Shown: one piece after another, positions 62,948 to 64,000 of the stretch | Position numbering within the stretch: the first letter of the stretch is position 1 | Layout: the number at the start of each line of letters is the position of its first letter | Origin: Bacteroidaceae bacterium | Lineage (GTDB): Bacteria > Bacteroidota > Bacteroidia > Bacteroidales > Bacteroidaceae | DNA: 64,000 bases | Direction: 5' to 3' | Assembly: GCA_017522915.1 (NCBI GenBank) | Contig: JAFWXX010000005.1 | Span: 62,001-126,000, forward strand | The notes under the pieces: model-generated | Seen by the model: the letters and a program-made list of their open reading frames with translations, nothing else | The model's database searches: none | What the model was told of the DNA's origin: nothing | Translations under genes and position numbers: made by a program

Positions 62948-62977
62948 CAAAGATACTAAATTGAAAGCAAATCACAA
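62948..62977 (-). promoter_or_regulatory. Minus-strand promoter inside the gap after the edge gene
   Basis: TATCTTTG (62948-62955) with TTG (62975-62977) 19 bases before it. It points away from the ATPase gene into an apparently non-coding stretch. Confidence 0.5.
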
Positions 62978-63042
62978 CAACGCGACTAAATCACTACGCA
63001 CAATCCTTGATGTTTTGCTAATGTATAATACTTTTGAATATG

Positions 63043-64000
63043 CTATTTTTCAATTCCTTGCTTTACCTCCTCCATCTTGGCTATAGCATACATTGGACAA
63101 ATACGAACATGTCTTACTTCGCCATTGGCTTCATTATCTATATAATGAAACTTTCCAAAATTCTCCATTGAGCATCTAATAGCATAATGAAGTTTTCTAT
63201 CACGCATAAACGACCATAGACTCTTCATTCCGCCTTGTTTGTCAGCTTTAACTTCAACAGGAACAACCACCTGCAAATAACTGGATATGTAATCTACCTC
63301 TGCTTGAGAATTTTTTGCATGTCTTATCCAATAGTATAGATCGTGGCGGATATTCGGACTCATATGATGTAACATCTCAAGCCCTACTACCAATTCTGCC
63401 ATCGGCCCCTTATTAACCAAATCAGCTGCGCTTGCAGTCAGAATCTGTGTAGTAAGTTCTGATATATCGCCTAAAGACATATTCAACAAGCGAAGCAATA
63501 GCCCTGGATCAAGTAGTAGCATCTTTTGATATGACTCGTCCCTTTCGCTTCCTAATGGCAAACCGTTAGCATCCGTGTGTGTTACAGGATGTAAAATGCC
63601 AGCAAGAGTAAGTAATTCTACAGCCTTTTGCACTTCTACCGTCTTATACCCTGGACCCACCTTTGAATATACGAACTTTTTAGTAGCTTGAACTGCTGCA
63701 CTTCGTAGTGTCTGGCGCAGTAATACAGGATCTACATTTTTCTTGTACTTTGGGAAATCATCTTCATATGTAACAACAATGTCATCTTGAACTTCTTGAC
63801 ATCTTACATAATCTTGATACTCAACCCAAGTCTTGACAGCTTCAGGCATTCCTCCGACAAGCATGTATGTACGGAGAAGTTCTACCAACTTATCATGCAA
63901 AGGTTCTGGTAGAGGATTATCTATTGAAGCTTGATTGCGAGCCTCAATAAGTAGTTGTTGACCATTTGCTTCAAGAAATTCATCAAAGGTCATAGGATAC
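63043..64000 (-). CDS. ATP-binding protein with DUF4143 domain (5' end cut by window)
   Basis: The 3' part of a AAA/DUF4143-type ATP-binding protein. The visible YPMTFDEFLEANGQQLL block is typical of the end of the ATPase domain, so the gene continues beyond the window and the ATG at 63993 is internal. The DUF4143 region (LVGGMPEAVKTWVEY, AELVVGLEMLHHM, QAEVDYISSYLQVVVPVEVKA with a PD-(D/E)XK-like pattern) follows. The coding sequence looks richer in A/T than its neighbours, suggesting transfer. Family members are often in variable regions and have unknown function. Confidence 0.85.
   Translation of the reverse strand, partial: YPMTFDEFLEANGQQLLIEARNQASIDNPLPEPLHDKLVELLRTYMLVGGMPEAVKTWVEYQDYVRCQEVQDDIVVTYEDDFPKYKKNVDPVLLRQTLRSAAVQATKKFVYSKVGPGYKTVEVQKAVELLTLAGILHPVTHTDANGLPLGSERDESYQKMLLLDPGLLLRLLNMSLGDISELTTQILTASAADLVNKGPMAELVVGLEMLHHMSPNIRHDLYYWIRHAKNSQAEVDYISSYLQVVVPVEVKADKQGGMKSLWSFMRDRKLHYAIRCSMENFGKFHYIDNEANGEVRHVRICPMYAIAKMEEVKQGIEK

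Larger units (their letters stand above)
62704..63042 (+). other. Intergenic region between DoxX and the edge ATPase gene
   Basis: A 339-base gap with no convincing gene. On the minus strand it holds a -33/-7 promoter (62948-62977) followed by structured sequence and a terminator (62771-62796). AAGATGTTC (62872-62880) and GAACATCTT (62930-62938) form an inverted repeat with an inner TTGGCT/AGCCAA stem. It may encode a small RNA. Confidence 0.55.

Noticed and set aside
1..64000. CRISPR array, insertion sequences, prophage or rRNA
   Set aside because: No regular spacer repeats, transposase, integrase or rRNA-like segments were seen on either strand.

Overview
This window is a chromosomal segment from an anaerobic member of the Bacteroidota, most likely order Bacteroidales (Bacteroides-like). 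The evidence is mixed. There is a Pro90-type N-succinylornithine carbamoyltransferase, a short Type-3 prolyl-tRNA synthetase, a GlnRS, a rubrerythrin plus a desulfoferrodoxin-type superoxide reductase, and Bacteroidales families such as DUF5103, DUF5723, DUF4834 and DUF1460. Many intergenic regions carry the Bacteroidota -7 promoter motif TAnnTTTG, and starts lack obvious Shine-Dalgarno sites. No insertion sequence, prophage, CRISPR array or rRNA was seen. One tRNA gene (Arg, CCG anticodon) is present.

Layout. 0-5 kb: a minus-strand envelope operon (sigma-54 activator, lptE, TPR protein, secG) and an SLC13/TrkA-C transporter. 5-10.4 kb: a TamB-like giant protein coupled to argF'. 10.4-13.5 kb: rarA and fhs. 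13.6-17.9 kb: a glycosyltransferase, glnS and a TPR protein. 17.9-20.5 kb: manC and a WecA/MraY-type glycan initiation transferase. 20.5-25.4 kb: a DUF5103 protein, a DUF1460 amidase-like protein, proS, a lipid A-type acyltransferase and tRNA-Arg. 25.6-30.8 kb: asnA, ung, lptD and an HD-domain protein. 31-35.6 kb: a five-gene operon of a VTC (polyphosphate polymerase-like) protein, a DUF4956 membrane protein, a DUF2490 barrel and two secreted proteins. 35.6-42.5 kb: pyrH, birA, yjbR-like, yraN, tadA, DUF5723, DUF4834, pssA and psd. 42.6-47 kb: dnaE, trxA and a small acidic protein. 47-50.4 kb: oxidative-stress genes and a radical SAM/queuosine-precursor transporter pair. 50.5-60.2 kb: an nfo/response regulator/histidine kinase operon, two tandem PiT phosphate transporters and a porin. 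60.4-62.7 kb: an AraC regulator, a SIMPL protein and a DoxX protein. 63-64 kb: an ATPase gene cut by the window edge.

How genes work together. Envelope biogenesis dominates: LptD, LptE, the TamB-like protein, SecG, the acyltransferase, phospholipid synthesis (PssA/Psd), glycan initiation and GDP-mannose supply. A second theme is phosphate. Two PiT-PhoU fusion transporters are each preceded by an array of TTACA elements repeated every 11 bp, which is the geometry of a PhoB/OmpR-type binding site. A PhoB/PhoR-like two-component pair lies just downstream, and a VTC polyphosphate-polymerase-like operon lies elsewhere in the window.

The most interesting signals are the 11-bp TTACA arrays, the VTC-DUF4956-DUF2490 operon, the TamB ORF with no canonical start before its membrane anchor, a tandem promoter-region repeat whose hairpins covary, and the long palindromic bidirectional terminators found at nine of ten convergent gene junctions.
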